Positions 8,385-16,299 of a DNA stretch of 64,000 bases are shown here, in pieces. The stretch's first letter is position 1. Each line of letters starts with the position of its first letter. Under the pieces are notes generated by a model. It searched no databases, had not been told where the DNA came from, and saw only the letters and a list, made by a program, of their open reading frames with translations. The stretch lies in the NCBI RefSeq assembly GCF_003115855.1, contig NZ_KZ819078.1, forward strand, positions 124,001 to 188,000, written 5' to 3'. The position numbers and the translations under genes were made by a program. The stretch is from Brenneria corticis. Lineage in GTDB: Bacteria > Pseudomonadota > Gammaproteobacteria > Enterobacterales > Enterobacteriaceae.

Positions 8385-9373
8385 TACCTCTTGCCGCTCT
8401 GGTGCCGGCCGGCTGGCGGCCGTCGGCGCTGCTCGATAAAATTCCGCTGCTGTTATTCGCCGCGCTGCTGCTGTTTCTGTGCCTGCAGGCGCCCTATTTT
8501 CTCTCCTGGCAGAATATCGCCATTATTCTGCGCCAGACGGCGCCGCTGGCGATACTGTGCTTCGGCCTGGTGTGCGTCATCGCCGGCGGCGGCGACGACG
8601 TGGTGGCGGGCGGCATCGATCTGTCGCTGCCGGCCATTGCGGTGCTGGCGGTGGCGATCGTCAGTCACGGCCTGACCAACGGCGGCGACGGCTACCTGTG
8701 GCTGACGCTGTCGGCGCTTTGCGCCGCGCTGCTGGCGGGCGGGCTGAATGCGCTGCTGGTGGTGCTGGTGCGTCTGCCGCCGCTGCTGGCGACCCTGGCC
8801 TGTTCCGTGGCGCTCACCGGATTGACCAATCTGCTTACCCGGCAGCGGCGCATCAGCGTCGGCGATCCGGCTATCGTGGCGTTTCGCGATAACAGCCTGC
8901 AGGGGCTGCCGCTGGCGGTGTGGTTTATGCTGCTGGTTTTCGTCCTGTTTCAGTTTATTGTTCACCACAGCCGCTGGGGGCAGCATTTGCAGGTGGCCGG
9001 CGGCAATACGGAAACGGCGCAGATGTCCGGACTTTCCGTGCGCGCGCTGGTGACCGGTTCCTATCTGCTGGCGGCGCTGGCGGCGGCGTTGGCCTCGTTG
9101 ACGCTGCTGGCGCAGGGTTCCGGCAGCTCGCCCGGCACCGCGGAGCCGCTGCTGCTGGAGATGGTGCTGGCGACCTTTATCGGCGCCTCGTTTTCCCGCC
9201 GCCGGGTGGTGACCATCTGGGGCGCGCTGCTGGGGGCGCTGCTGGTCAATGCGCTGTCAAACGGGCTGGCGCTGCTGCGGGTGGATATCTTTTGGGTCGG
9301 CGCCATCAAGGGCGCATTGATTTTGCTGGTGCTGGGCGCGGCCTCGCTACAGCGGCGGAGGCGCGCATCGTGA
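8381..9373 (+). CDS. Sugar ABC transporter permease 1
   Basis: A 330-residue very hydrophobic protein of the RbsC/BPD_transp_2 family with about eight to ten membrane segments and the family motif G-G-I-D-L-S-L-P in the first half. The start was placed at the ATG overlapping the stop of the ATPase gene. Its own stop overlaps the GTG of the next permease. It should pair with that second permease as a heterodimeric channel in the inner membrane. The insertion G-G-G-D-D-V-V-A before G-G-I-D-L-S is unusual. Confidence 0.88.
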   Translation: MIPLAALVPAGWRPSALLDKIPLLLFAALLLFLCLQAPYFLSWQNIAIILRQTAPLAILCFGLVCVIAGGGDDVVAGGIDLSLPAIAVLAVAIVSHGLTNGGDGYLWLTLSALCAALLAGGLNALLVVLVRLPPLLATLACSVALTGLTNLLTRQRRISVGDPAIVAFRDNSLQGLPLAVWFMLLVFVLFQFIVHHSRWGQHLQVAGGNTETAQMSGLSVRALVTGSYLLAALAAALASLTLLAQGSGSSPGTAEPLLLEMVLATFIGASFSRRRVVTIWGALLGALLVNALSNGLALLRVDIFWVGAIKGALILLVLGAASLQRRRRAS

Positions 9374-10368
9374 AGCAGAGCGTTATGCCTTCCCCGGACT
9401 TGCTCCGGCGGGACAATCCGCTGCTGACGCTGTTTGTCCGCTACGGCTTTTTGCTTATCCTGCTGGCGTTTTTGCTGTTCTTCGCGCTCAGCAGCCCGGT
9501 ATTTCTGACTTTCGGCAACTGGGGCAACCTGTTGCAGGGGAGCGCGGTGCTGTTGATCGTGGCGCTGGCGATGACGCTGGTGGTCACCGCGGGCGGCATC
9601 GACCTGTCGGTGGGGGTAGCGCTGGACTTCGGCGCCGCGTTCGCGCTGGTGGCGCTCAAGGTCTATCAGCTGCCGTGGCAGGCGGCGGTGCTGGCGGCGT
9701 TGGCGGGCGGCGCGCTGGTAGGGCTGCTGAATGCCGGGCTGATTATTTATTGCCGCATAAAACCCTTTCTGGCCACGCTGGGCACCTGGTTTATCGGCAG
9801 CAGCGTCGAGCGTATCTATACCGACGGCGGCGGCCCGATCGCCTACCGGCGCATGGCGCCGGAATATCACCAGCTGGCGGTGGGCGACCTGTGGGGGATA
9901 CCGCTGCCGATCCTTATCGGGCTGGCGCTGCTGGTAATCTACTACCTGTTTTTTGAGCGCACCATCGCCGGTAAGCGCATCCACGCCATCGGGCTGAATG
10001 CGCCGGCGGCGCTGATCGCCGGCGTCAACGTGCGGCGCACGCTGTTCTGGCTGCTGATTGTCTCTTCAATGACCTGCGCCGTCGGCGGGGTGATCCTCTC
10101 CGCCAATCTGCGGCAGTTTACTCCGCTGGCGGGGCAGGCGTACCTGATGGACGCCATCGCGGCGGTGTTTATCGGCACCGCGTTTCACGCGCACGGGCGG
10201 CCGAACGTGCCGGGTACGCTGATCGGCGTGCTGTTCCTCGGCATGATCGCCAACGGACTGAACCTGATGGGATTGAATTTTATGGTAAAAGACGCCCTGG
10301 CCGGCATTATTCTGGTGGTGGCGCTGGCGCTGTCGTTTTTGCAGGGGCGCCTGCGGCAGCGCCGGTAA
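9370..10368 (+). CDS. Sugar ABC transporter permease 2
   Basis: A 332-residue RbsC-family permease with the typical T-A-G-G-I-D-L-S-V-G motif and multiple membrane helices. The GTG overlapping the previous stop (GTGA) is taken as start; an ATG five codons later is an alternative. Together with permease 1 it forms the translocation path of the importer. The kinase gene begins 40 bases downstream, so the operon continues. Confidence 0.88.
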   Translation: MKQSVMPSPDLLRRDNPLLTLFVRYGFLLILLAFLLFFALSSPVFLTFGNWGNLLQGSAVLLIVALAMTLVVTAGGIDLSVGVALDFGAAFALVALKVYQLPWQAAVLAALAGGALVGLLNAGLIIYCRIKPFLATLGTWFIGSSVERIYTDGGGPIAYRRMAPEYHQLAVGDLWGIPLPILIGLALLVIYYLFFERTIAGKRIHAIGLNAPAALIAGVNVRRTLFWLLIVSSMTCAVGGVILSANLRQFTPLAGQAYLMDAIAAVFIGTAFHAHGRPNVPGTLIGVLFLGMIANGLNLMGLNFMVKDALAGIILVVALALSFLQGRLRQRR

Positions 10369-10408
10369 ACGAAGACGGGCAGGGCTTGAGATGATAAAAG
10401 GAGTCGAA

Positions 10409-11350
10409 GTGAGTCAGTTTGATGCGGTTTTTGTCGGGTTAACCATTCTGGATATCGCCGGTCGCCCGGTCAGCGCCCTCCCGCCCGGCGGCGGGGTGGA
10501 GTTTATCGATCAGATCCGCCTGAATCCGGCGGGTACGGCCAGCGGCGCGGCGATGAACGCCGCCAAGCTGGGGATCCGCACCGCCACCGCCGCCTGTCTG
10601 GGGGAGGATGAAAAAGCCGACTTTATTCTCGGCGTCTATCAGCGGCTGGGGATTGATTGCTCGCTGGTGCAGCGCACCCGCGAGGCGGAGACCTCCGCCA
10701 CCATTCTGGCGATCCGCCCGGACGGCGAGCGTTCGGCGCTGCATTATCGCGGCGCCTCCGACCGGCTGTTTATCGCCGAGCAGGATTTTGACGCGGTATG
10801 CAATACGCGCTTTCTGCACCACGGCGGCACCGGGCTGCTGGCCAGGATGGATCAGGGGCAGAGCGCCCGCTTGCTGCGCCATGCCAAAGCGCGCGGGGTG
10901 ACCACCAGTCTGGACCTGATCGCCCCGGACGGCGGCACCCTGTCGCTGCTGGCGCCGCTGCTGCCCGATGTCGACTATTTTATGCCGTCGCGCCAGGAAG
11001 CGACGTTTTTGTCGGGGCGGGAGAAGCTGGCCGACAGCGCGGCGTTCTTTCTCGATCGGGGCGTGGGGGTATGCATTTTTAAAGCCGGCGCCGATGGTTC
11101 CTACGTCTTCGGGCAGGATTTTTCGCTGCATATTCCCGCCTATCGGGTCCCGGTGGTGGATACCACCGGCTGCGGCGACAGCTACTGCGGCGGTTTTATC
11201 GCCGGGCTGGCGCGCGGCTGGGATCTTGAGCGCGCCTGCCGTCTCGGGTCGGCGGTTTCCGGCCTGGTGGCCACCGGCCTCGGCTCCGACGCCGGCGTGG
11301 TGGACTGGGAGGAGACCCTGCGGTTTATGGCGCAGGCGGAGACGTTGTAA
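10409..11350 (+). CDS. PfkB-family carbohydrate kinase
   Basis: A 313-residue ribokinase-like enzyme that should phosphorylate the sugar brought in by the adjacent importer, using ATP. Visible hallmarks are the N-terminal G-L-T-I-L-D strand, the N-P-A-G-T-A-S-G-A-A-x-N-A-A substrate-binding segment, and the C-terminal catalytic motif D-T-T-G-C-G-D-S, in which Cys replaces the usual Ala of G-A-G-D. The GTG at 10409 is preferred because AAGGAG lies seven bases ahead; an ATG 18 bases upstream lacks a clear ribosome-binding site. The substrate is not recognisable (ribokinase, fructokinase and KDG kinase are all possible by fold). It is the last gene before a repeat and insertion region. Confidence 0.85.
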   Translation: MSQFDAVFVGLTILDIAGRPVSALPPGGGVEFIDQIRLNPAGTASGAAMNAAKLGIRTATAACLGEDEKADFILGVYQRLGIDCSLVQRTREAETSATILAIRPDGERSALHYRGASDRLFIAEQDFDAVCNTRFLHHGGTGLLARMDQGQSARLLRHAKARGVTTSLDLIAPDGGTLSLLAPLLPDVDYFMPSRQEATFLSGREKLADSAAFFLDRGVGVCIFKAGADGSYVFGQDFSLHIPAYRVPVVDTTGCGDSYCGGFIAGLARGWDLERACRLGSAVSGLVATGLGSDAGVVDWEETLRFMAQAETL

Positions 11351-11381
11351 CCTGGTGAAATTAATGTGAATACTCCATCCT

Positions 11382-11433
11382 GACCCTCCCCTTCGCAGGG
11401 GAGGGAGCGATTAGCTCCTCCCCCTGGCAAGGG
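11382..11433. repeat. Palindromic GC-rich repeat, left (interrupted) copy
   Basis: An intergenic repeat just after the kinase gene has inverted CCCTCCCC / GGGGAGGG arms followed by GCGATTAGCTCC and a second arm. Its final 40 bases are repeated almost exactly (one G/A difference) at 11829-11868. It may also serve as terminator of the upstream operon. It is broken after CAAGGG by the element at 11434. Confidence 0.6.
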
Positions 11434-11828
11434 CTGTCTCTTAGTCACATATACTGTTAACGGTATATGTGAGTTCAGCGCTATTTCGTGCGCTAGAAGG
11501 CCGTCATTTCTCTGCTATGTCGCAGCACGCGCCCGACGCAGGGTGGTTCAAGCGCCACCACCCTCCGGACCCGGGCTTGTGGCTGAAATCACGTCGCTGA
11601 CGCGATGCCTTCGGCGGTCGCCCCCTTTCCCGAACCGCCAGTGACGCGTTCCCGACGCGGCACTGGCTTGCGCCGCTTCCCTGCGGCGCATTCGCGGGGT
11701 CGTCCACCTCAGCGTGATTTCTTACGCCGACGAAAAGCAAAGAACAAAGAACAAAGAACAAAGAATGACCCCAAGACCAGAATACACATGGCCTCTAAAG
11801 GTTCCCTGGATTTGTGTATAAGAGACAG
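11434..11828. mobile_element. Small element with Tn5/IS50-like terminal inverted repeats
   Basis: This 395-base segment begins CTGTCTCTTA and ends TAAGAGACAG, a perfect 10-base terminal inverted repeat. The right end, read inward, is CTGTCTCTTATACACA, resembling the IS50 outside end and identical over 16 bases to the engineered Tn5 mosaic end. The left end diverges after 10 bases (GTCACATATAC). No transposase is encoded. A short minus-strand ORF (11504-11761) has no recognisable domain. The flanks carry two near-identical copies of about 40 bases rather than the 9-base duplication expected of Tn5. It is either a non-autonomous IS4-family relic or an assembly or library artefact. Confidence 0.5.
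11738..11765. repeat. Four tandem CAAAGAA heptamers
   Basis: Four perfect tandem copies of CAAAGAA lie within the element described above, followed by TGACC. The tract could vary in copy number by slippage. Confidence 0.85.
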
Positions 11829-11885
11829 TCGCAGGGGAGGGAGCGATTAGCTCCTCCCCCTGACAAGGGGGAGGCCGGGTGGGGG
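11829..11885. repeat. Palindromic GC-rich repeat, right copy
   Basis: The copy starts exactly at the end of the IS50-like element and repeats TCGCAGGGGAGGGAGCGATT and the following 20 bases of the left copy. It then continues into CAAGGGGGAGGCCGGGTGGG, which completes the palindrome lost on the left. The gap between the kinase and dehydrogenase genes (11351-11897) consists entirely of these repeats and the element. Confidence 0.6.
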
Positions 11886-11897
11886 TCAACGCTCCGC

Positions 11898-12941
11898 CTA
11901 CTTCCACACATACAACAGCGGCTCGCCGCCGACGAAACGCTCCAGCTCGGCGGCGATCATCGCGGTGTGTTTGCTCAGGGTTTCCCGCGTGGCGCCGGCG
12001 ATATGCGGGGTGATCACCACGTTGTCGAATTCGGTGATAAACGGATGATGCCGCCACAGTGGCTCGCTGTCGTAGACGTCCAGCGCGGCGCCGGCCAGCC
12101 GTTTGCCGCGCAGGGCGGCGATCAGATCCTCTTCGCGCACCACCGCCGCGCGCGAGGTGTTGATCAGGTAGGCGTGCGGCCGCATGCGATTGAGCAGCGC
12201 GGCGTTAACCAGGCCCCTGGTCTGCGGGGTGCTGTTCAGGTGCAGGCTGACGAAATCCGCTTCGGCGAACAGCGCTTCCAGCGTGGTTTTGCGTACGCCG
12301 GGTTCGTCAATTTCCTCCGCCGCGACGTAGGGATCGGCGATCAGCAACTGCATGCCGAACGCCCGCGCCAGCCTGCCCACCCGTTTGCCGATGCTGCCGT
12401 AGCCGACGATGCCCAGCGCCTTGTTGCGCAGTTCGCTGCCTTTAAACACCTCGTACGGGCTCTCTTTGGTGACGTCCCAGACCACGTCCTGCCGCAGACC
12501 GGGCTGCGCGGCGCGGGTTTGTGCGGCGTGGCTTTGCCGATCGTCGCGGGTGAATTCGCCGCGCTTCAAGGCCGCGTGCGCCTGCGGAATATGGCGCGCG
12601 ACGTTGAGCATCAGCGCCAGCGTCAGTTCCGCGGCGGCATCGGCATTGCGCCCCGGCGTATAGATCACCGGAATCGCGCGATCCCGCGCCGCGGCGACGT
12701 CGATATTCACCGGATTGGCGCGGGTACAGGCGATAAGCCGCAGGCGCGGGCAGGCGGCAATCACCTTGGCGGTGATGTCGTCATAGCTGGTGATGATAAT
12801 CTCCGCGTCCTGCGCCAGCGCAATCAGCGCCGCTTCGCTCAGTTTGGGTTTGCCGACGGCCCAGCCGTCCAGGACCAGATCGCCCAGCCGACGAAACCGA
12901 TCGAGGCTGCCGTCATACTCGGCGGTAAAAATGATTTTCAT
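11898..12941 (-). CDS. D-isomer 2-hydroxyacid dehydrogenase
   Basis: A 347-residue NAD-dependent dehydrogenase of the phosphoglycerate dehydrogenase family. The Rossmann motif appears as G-I-V-G-Y-G-S-I-G, followed by the nucleotide-binding arm ending L-I-A-D-P-Y. Catalytic elements include N-T-S-R-A-A-V-V (Arg), the D-V-Y-D-S-E-P (Glu) segment and T-P-H-I-A-G-A-T (His). It should interconvert a 2-hydroxyacid and a 2-keto acid. The start at 12941 overlaps the stop of the FGGY kinase (ATGA), so the two are translationally coupled and probably act in one catabolic route. It is not SerA, since the ACT domain is absent. Confidence 0.88.
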   Translation of the reverse strand: MKIIFTAEYDGSLDRFRRLGDLVLDGWAVGKPKLSEAALIALAQDAEIIITSYDDITAKVIAACPRLRLIACTRANPVNIDVAAARDRAIPVIYTPGRNADAAAELTLALMLNVARHIPQAHAALKRGEFTRDDRQSHAAQTRAAQPGLRQDVVWDVTKESPYEVFKGSELRNKALGIVGYGSIGKRVGRLARAFGMQLLIADPYVAAEEIDEPGVRKTTLEALFAEADFVSLHLNSTPQTRGLVNAALLNRMRPHAYLINTSRAAVVREEDLIAALRGKRLAGAALDVYDSEPLWRHHPFITEFDNVVITPHIAGATRETLSKHTAMIAAELERFVGGEPLLYVWK

Positions 12942-14446
12942 AATAGCGGCTCTTCTGAAAGCGTGTTTAGCGCCTGTTCGCGGGCCAGCCACAGGGGCTG
13001 TAACTGGTCGCGCAGCTGGCGAAAGATGGGGAACAGCGTCTGGTAACGGCGATGGGCGCGGGGATCGGGGGTAAACGCCTGCCGCCCTGCATCGCCCGCC
13101 AGATCCGAGGGAACGATTTTTTCGCCCACGGCGAGCGCCGCCAGCACCGCCGCCCCGCGGGCGCTGAGCTCTTTCACCGGGCTGGCGATCGCCTTGCGCC
13201 CGGTGCAGTCGGCGATGATTTGCAGCCACCAGGGGGAGGCCGCGCCGCCGCCGGCGATATAGAGATCGCCGCCGTCAGGGTAATCGGTCAGCGAGTCCTT
13301 GATGGCGTAGGCCAGCCCTTCGAACACCGCGCGCAACAGGTGATCGTTGGTGGTGTGCTGGCCGATGCCGAAGAAGCCCGCCCGGGCGTACTGGCTGTAG
13401 AAGGGCGCCCGTTCGCCGTTCAGGTAAGGCTGATAAAACACGCCGTCGCTGCCCGGCGCAATGCGGGCGATGCGTTTGCCGAGCTCGTCGAAGTCGGTGG
13501 TCTCCGCCAACTGCGCCAGCGCCCAGTCAATGTTCGGCGTGCCGGACTGCATGGCGAACAGATTGAGGTAGTGGCCCGGCCAGGCATGGGCGACAAAGCG
13601 CGTTTTGGGGCTGACGCGCGCCAGACCGCGGCAGACAATCCCGGTGCAGCAGGTGGTGCCGAGGATAGTGAAAATATCCCCGTCATGAACCGCGCCGATA
13701 CCCAGCGCGGCGGCGGAGACGTCCAGCGCGCCGGCGCACACCGGGGTGCCTGGCGGCAGGCCGGTCAGCGCGGCGATATCTTCCTCCAGCGCGCCGGCCG
13801 TCTCCTGCGGTTGCAGCAGCGGGGGAAACAGGCGGCGGAACGGGCGCAGATCCAGCGCATCCAGCACCGCGTCCGACAGGGTTTCATGGCGCAGGTCCAG
13901 CAGCGAGGTGCCGGCATCGGTTAATTCAAGGTTGGCCCTGCCGGTCAGGCGAAAGCGCACCCAGTCTTTGGCAAAGAAAAAGTAGTCCGCCGCGTGCAGC
14001 GACTGGGGTTGATGCCGCGCCAGCCAGTGGAGGATCAGGCTGCTGTTGCACGGCAGCAGCGGGGAGCCGGTGGCGGCGAACAGCGCGGCTTCAAGCGCCG
14101 GATCCTGTTTTAACTGCGCCACCCGCTGCGCCGCGCGGGTATCGCTCCACAGTATGGCGCGGCGGATGGGTTCTCCCCGGCGATCGCTCAGCCATACGCC
14201 TTCTCCCTGACCCGTCAGCCCGATGGCTTTTAACCGTCCCCGCCGCAGCAGGGGGGAGCGCGCCAGGGTGGTTAATGTCGACAACACCCCTTGCCACAGG
14301 CCGTCCATATCCTGTTCCGCATAACCTGGATGGGGCGTCTCGGTGACGTTGGCGGCGGAGGCGATCTGGTGTTCATTAAACTCGCCGTCAAACAGCACTG
14401 ATTTAACTTTCGAGGTGCCGATATCAATGCCAATGTAGTAATCCAT
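12938..14446 (-). CDS. FGGY-family carbohydrate kinase (xylulokinase-like)
   Basis: A 502-residue sugar or polyol kinase of the hexokinase/actin-like fold. The first phosphate loop is D-I-G-T-S-K-V-K. The C-terminal ATP-binding signature is Y-I-A-G-G-G-A-A-S-P-W-W, and Asp in C-A-G-A-L-D-V-S is the likely catalytic base region. Overall length and pattern fit the xylulokinase/LsrK/gluconokinase group, but the substrate is not clear. The gene is coupled to the dehydrogenase and converges on the ABC importer operon, which already contains a PfkB kinase. The locus therefore has two kinases of different fold. Confidence 0.85.
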   Translation of the reverse strand: MDYYIGIDIGTSKVKSVLFDGEFNEHQIASAANVTETPHPGYAEQDMDGLWQGVLSTLTTLARSPLLRRGRLKAIGLTGQGEGVWLSDRRGEPIRRAILWSDTRAAQRVAQLKQDPALEAALFAATGSPLLPCNSSLILHWLARHQPQSLHAADYFFFAKDWVRFRLTGRANLELTDAGTSLLDLRHETLSDAVLDALDLRPFRRLFPPLLQPQETAGALEEDIAALTGLPPGTPVCAGALDVSAAALGIGAVHDGDIFTILGTTCCTGIVCRGLARVSPKTRFVAHAWPGHYLNLFAMQSGTPNIDWALAQLAETTDFDELGKRIARIAPGSDGVFYQPYLNGERAPFYSQYARAGFFGIGQHTTNDHLLRAVFEGLAYAIKDSLTDYPDGGDLYIAGGGAASPWWLQIIADCTGRKAIASPVKELSARGAAVLAALAVGEKIVPSDLAGDAGRQAFTPDPRAHRRYQTLFPIFRQLRDQLQPLWLAREQALNTLSEEPLL

Positions 14447-14589
14447 CCGTCACTCACCTTCTGTATTGCGGGCGAAATCAGGGTAATGGAAAATCCGGCG
14501 GCTCTATATTCCTATATTGGCAAAGCAATTTCTGATTTGTGAAATATGCGCGTCATACGTCTACCGTTCACTCTGCAACTGCCGCCGGG

Positions 14590-14898
14590 CTACACCTCGA
14601 TCCGCTGCGCCAAAATGGTATCCAGCAATCCCGGAAAGCGGCTTTGCATTTCGCCGTGGCGTAGGCGGTTGATATGGGTGGTGCCGATATTGGTGGTGTG
14701 GATCAGGCCCGAATCACGCAATACCCGGAAATGGTGGGAGACGCTGGATTTCGGGCGGCCGCCGTCGAGATCGCCGCAGGTGGCTTCGCCCATGCGGGCC
14801 AGGCGGCGGACAATCTCCATGCGTACCGGATCGCTCAAGGCGTACAGTACGCGCTCAAGGACAAATTCATCGGCTGTGGGGTGTTTGAATGCTCTCAT
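14590..14898 (-). CDS. ArsR-family transcriptional regulator
   Basis: A 102-residue winged-helix protein. A-L-S-D-P-V-R-M-E-I-V-R-R-L at the start and the recognition helix S-S-V-S-H-H-F-R-V-L-R-D-S-G-L are classic for ArsR/SmtB. The metal-binding E-L-C-V-C motif is absent, so it probably responds to an organic or redox signal. It is divergent from the old yellow enzyme gene, with a perfect palindrome between them that is a likely operator. The FGGY kinase gene lies 143 bases downstream on the same strand and may be independently expressed. Confidence 0.88.
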   Translation of the reverse strand: MRAFKHPTADEFVLERVLYALSDPVRMEIVRRLARMGEATCGDLDGGRPKSSVSHHFRVLRDSGLIHTTNIGTTHINRLRHGEMQSRFPGLLDTILAQRIEV

Positions 14899-14931
14899 GG
14901 GCGAATTATAGCGGGCGGGTTGTTTAAAATC

Positions 14932-14947
14932 TATTATTCGAATAATA
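14932..14947. promoter_or_regulatory. Perfect 16-base palindrome, candidate ArsR operator
   Basis: TATTATTCGAATAATA is perfectly self-complementary. It lies between the divergent arsR-like gene (starts 14898) and the oxidoreductase gene (starts 14990), where a dimeric repressor would block both promoters. Confidence 0.6.
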
Positions 14948-14989
14948 TCGAAATATAGAACTATCCCCTAACCCATATAGGAAACGCCC

Positions 14990-16078
14990 ATGTCAGCACT
15001 ATTTCAACCCTTTAAACTGAAAGATGTCACGCTGCGCAACCGTATCGCCGTGCCGCCCATGTGCATGTATTCCGCCAATGACGGCCTGATCAACGACTGG
15101 CATCAGGTGCATTACGCATCGCTGGCGCGCGGCGGCGCGGGACTGGTGATCGTCGAGGCCACCGCGGTGGCGCCGGAAGGGCGCATTACCCCGCGCTGCG
15201 CCGGTATCTGGAATGATGAGCTGGCGCAGGCGTTCGTTCCGGTGGTCAAGGCGATTAAGGCTGCCGGGTCGGTGCCGGGCATTCAAATCGCCCACGCCGG
15301 GCGTAAGGCCAGCGCCAATATTCCGTGGGAAGGGGACGACCATATCGCCGAGGGCGACCCGCGCGGCTGGCAGACCATCGCCCCGTCCGCCATCCCCTAC
15401 GGCGCCAATCTGCCCAGAAAGCCGCGGGAAATGACGCAGCAAGATATCGACCGCGTGCGCCATGATTTTGTGGCGGCGGCGCGGCGGGCGAGAGAGGCGG
15501 GCTTTGAGTGGCTGGAGCTGCACTTCGCCCACGGCTATCTGGGGCAGAGTTTCTTCTCCGCGCATTCCAACCAGCGCGGCGATCGCTACGGCGGCAGTTT
15601 CGATAACCGCAGCCGTTTTGTGCTGGAAACGCTGGCGGCGGTGCGCGAGGTGTGGCCGGAGCGCTTACCCTTGACCGCCCGCTTTGGCGTGATTGAGTTT
15701 GACGGGCGCGATGAGGAGACGCTACAGGAGTCGATTGAGCTGACGCGCCGCTTTAAACAAGCGGGGCTGGACATGCTCAGCGTCAGTATCGGTTTCTCGA
15801 CGCCGGAGGCAAATATTCCCTGGGCGCCGGCGTTTCTGGGGCCGATAGCCCGGCAGGTTCGTCAGCAGGCGGATATTCCCGTGTCGTCCGCCTGGGGCTT
15901 CGGCACCCCCGACCTTGCGCAGCAGGCCGTCGCCGCCGAACAGCTGGATTTGGTGATGGTCGGCAAGGCGCATCTGGCTAATCCGCACTGGAGCTACTTC
16001 GCGGCGAAGGAACTGGGCATTGAGCGTCCTTCCTGGACCTTGCCCGCCCCTTATGCCCACTGGCTGGAAAGGTATTAA
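14990..16078 (+). CDS. Old yellow enzyme family NADH/NADPH:flavin oxidoreductase (YqjM/XenA class)
   Basis: A 362-residue FMN-dependent TIM-barrel ene-reductase that should reduce activated C=C bonds of unsaturated aldehydes, ketones or nitro compounds. The P-P-M-C-M-Y segment near residue 25 carries the Cys typical of the YqjM/XenA class. I-Q-I-A-H-A-G-R-K, the substrate-binding H-F-A-H-G-Y-L (usually H-A-A-H-G-Y-L) and the Q-R-x-D-x-Y-G-G loop are present. It is likely controlled by the divergent ArsR protein. A strong terminator follows at 16259. Confidence 0.92.
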   Translation: MSALFQPFKLKDVTLRNRIAVPPMCMYSANDGLINDWHQVHYASLARGGAGLVIVEATAVAPEGRITPRCAGIWNDELAQAFVPVVKAIKAAGSVPGIQIAHAGRKASANIPWEGDDHIAEGDPRGWQTIAPSAIPYGANLPRKPREMTQQDIDRVRHDFVAAARRAREAGFEWLELHFAHGYLGQSFFSAHSNQRGDRYGGSFDNRSRFVLETLAAVREVWPERLPLTARFGVIEFDGRDEETLQESIELTRRFKQAGLDMLSVSIGFSTPEANIPWAPAFLGPIARQVRQQADIPVSSAWGFGTPDLAQQAVAAEQLDLVMVGKAHLANPHWSYFAAKELGIERPSWTLPAPYAHWLERY

Positions 16079-16123
16079 TCCCCGCCATCCTGAGATTGCT
16101 GACAACCCCGCTCCGGCAGAGTC

Positions 16124-16143
16124 ATCCCCGCGCAGGCGGGGAT
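16124..16143. repeat. Short intergenic palindrome
   Basis: ATCCCCGC-GCAG-GCGGGGAT, a dyad typical of dispersed intergenic repeats (TCATCCCCGC...GCGGGGATCT), lies between the oxidoreductase gene and its terminator. A degenerate second copy (GCAAAAGCGGGGACCT) follows around 16186-16202. Confidence 0.6.
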
Positions 16144-16258
16144 CTACTGTCGGCTAGTGCGTTGATATAAAAAAGATTCCTCCTCGCAAAAGCGGGGACC
16201 TAAAGGAATGACGGATTTGGAGTCGCTATTACCAATGGCTACTTTGTCAATGCTCTGA

Positions 16259-16295
16259 GGATGACGGCGTTATCGCCGTCATCCGCCATCTTTTT
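16259..16295 (+). terminator. Rho-independent terminator
   Basis: Perfect arms GGATGACGGCG / CGCCGTCATCC enclose a TTAT loop and are followed, after GCCATC, by TTTTT. It ends the oxidoreductase transcript. It lies just past the 3-prime end of the convergent gamma-lyase gene and may act on that transcript too. Confidence 0.8.
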
Positions 16296-16299
16296 GTCT

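Noticed and set aside
11504..11761. 85-codon minus-strand ORF inside the IS50-like element
   Set aside because: It has no ribosome-binding site of note and no domain, and it includes the heptamer repeat. It may be a repeated hypothetical ORF but cannot be supported as a gene.
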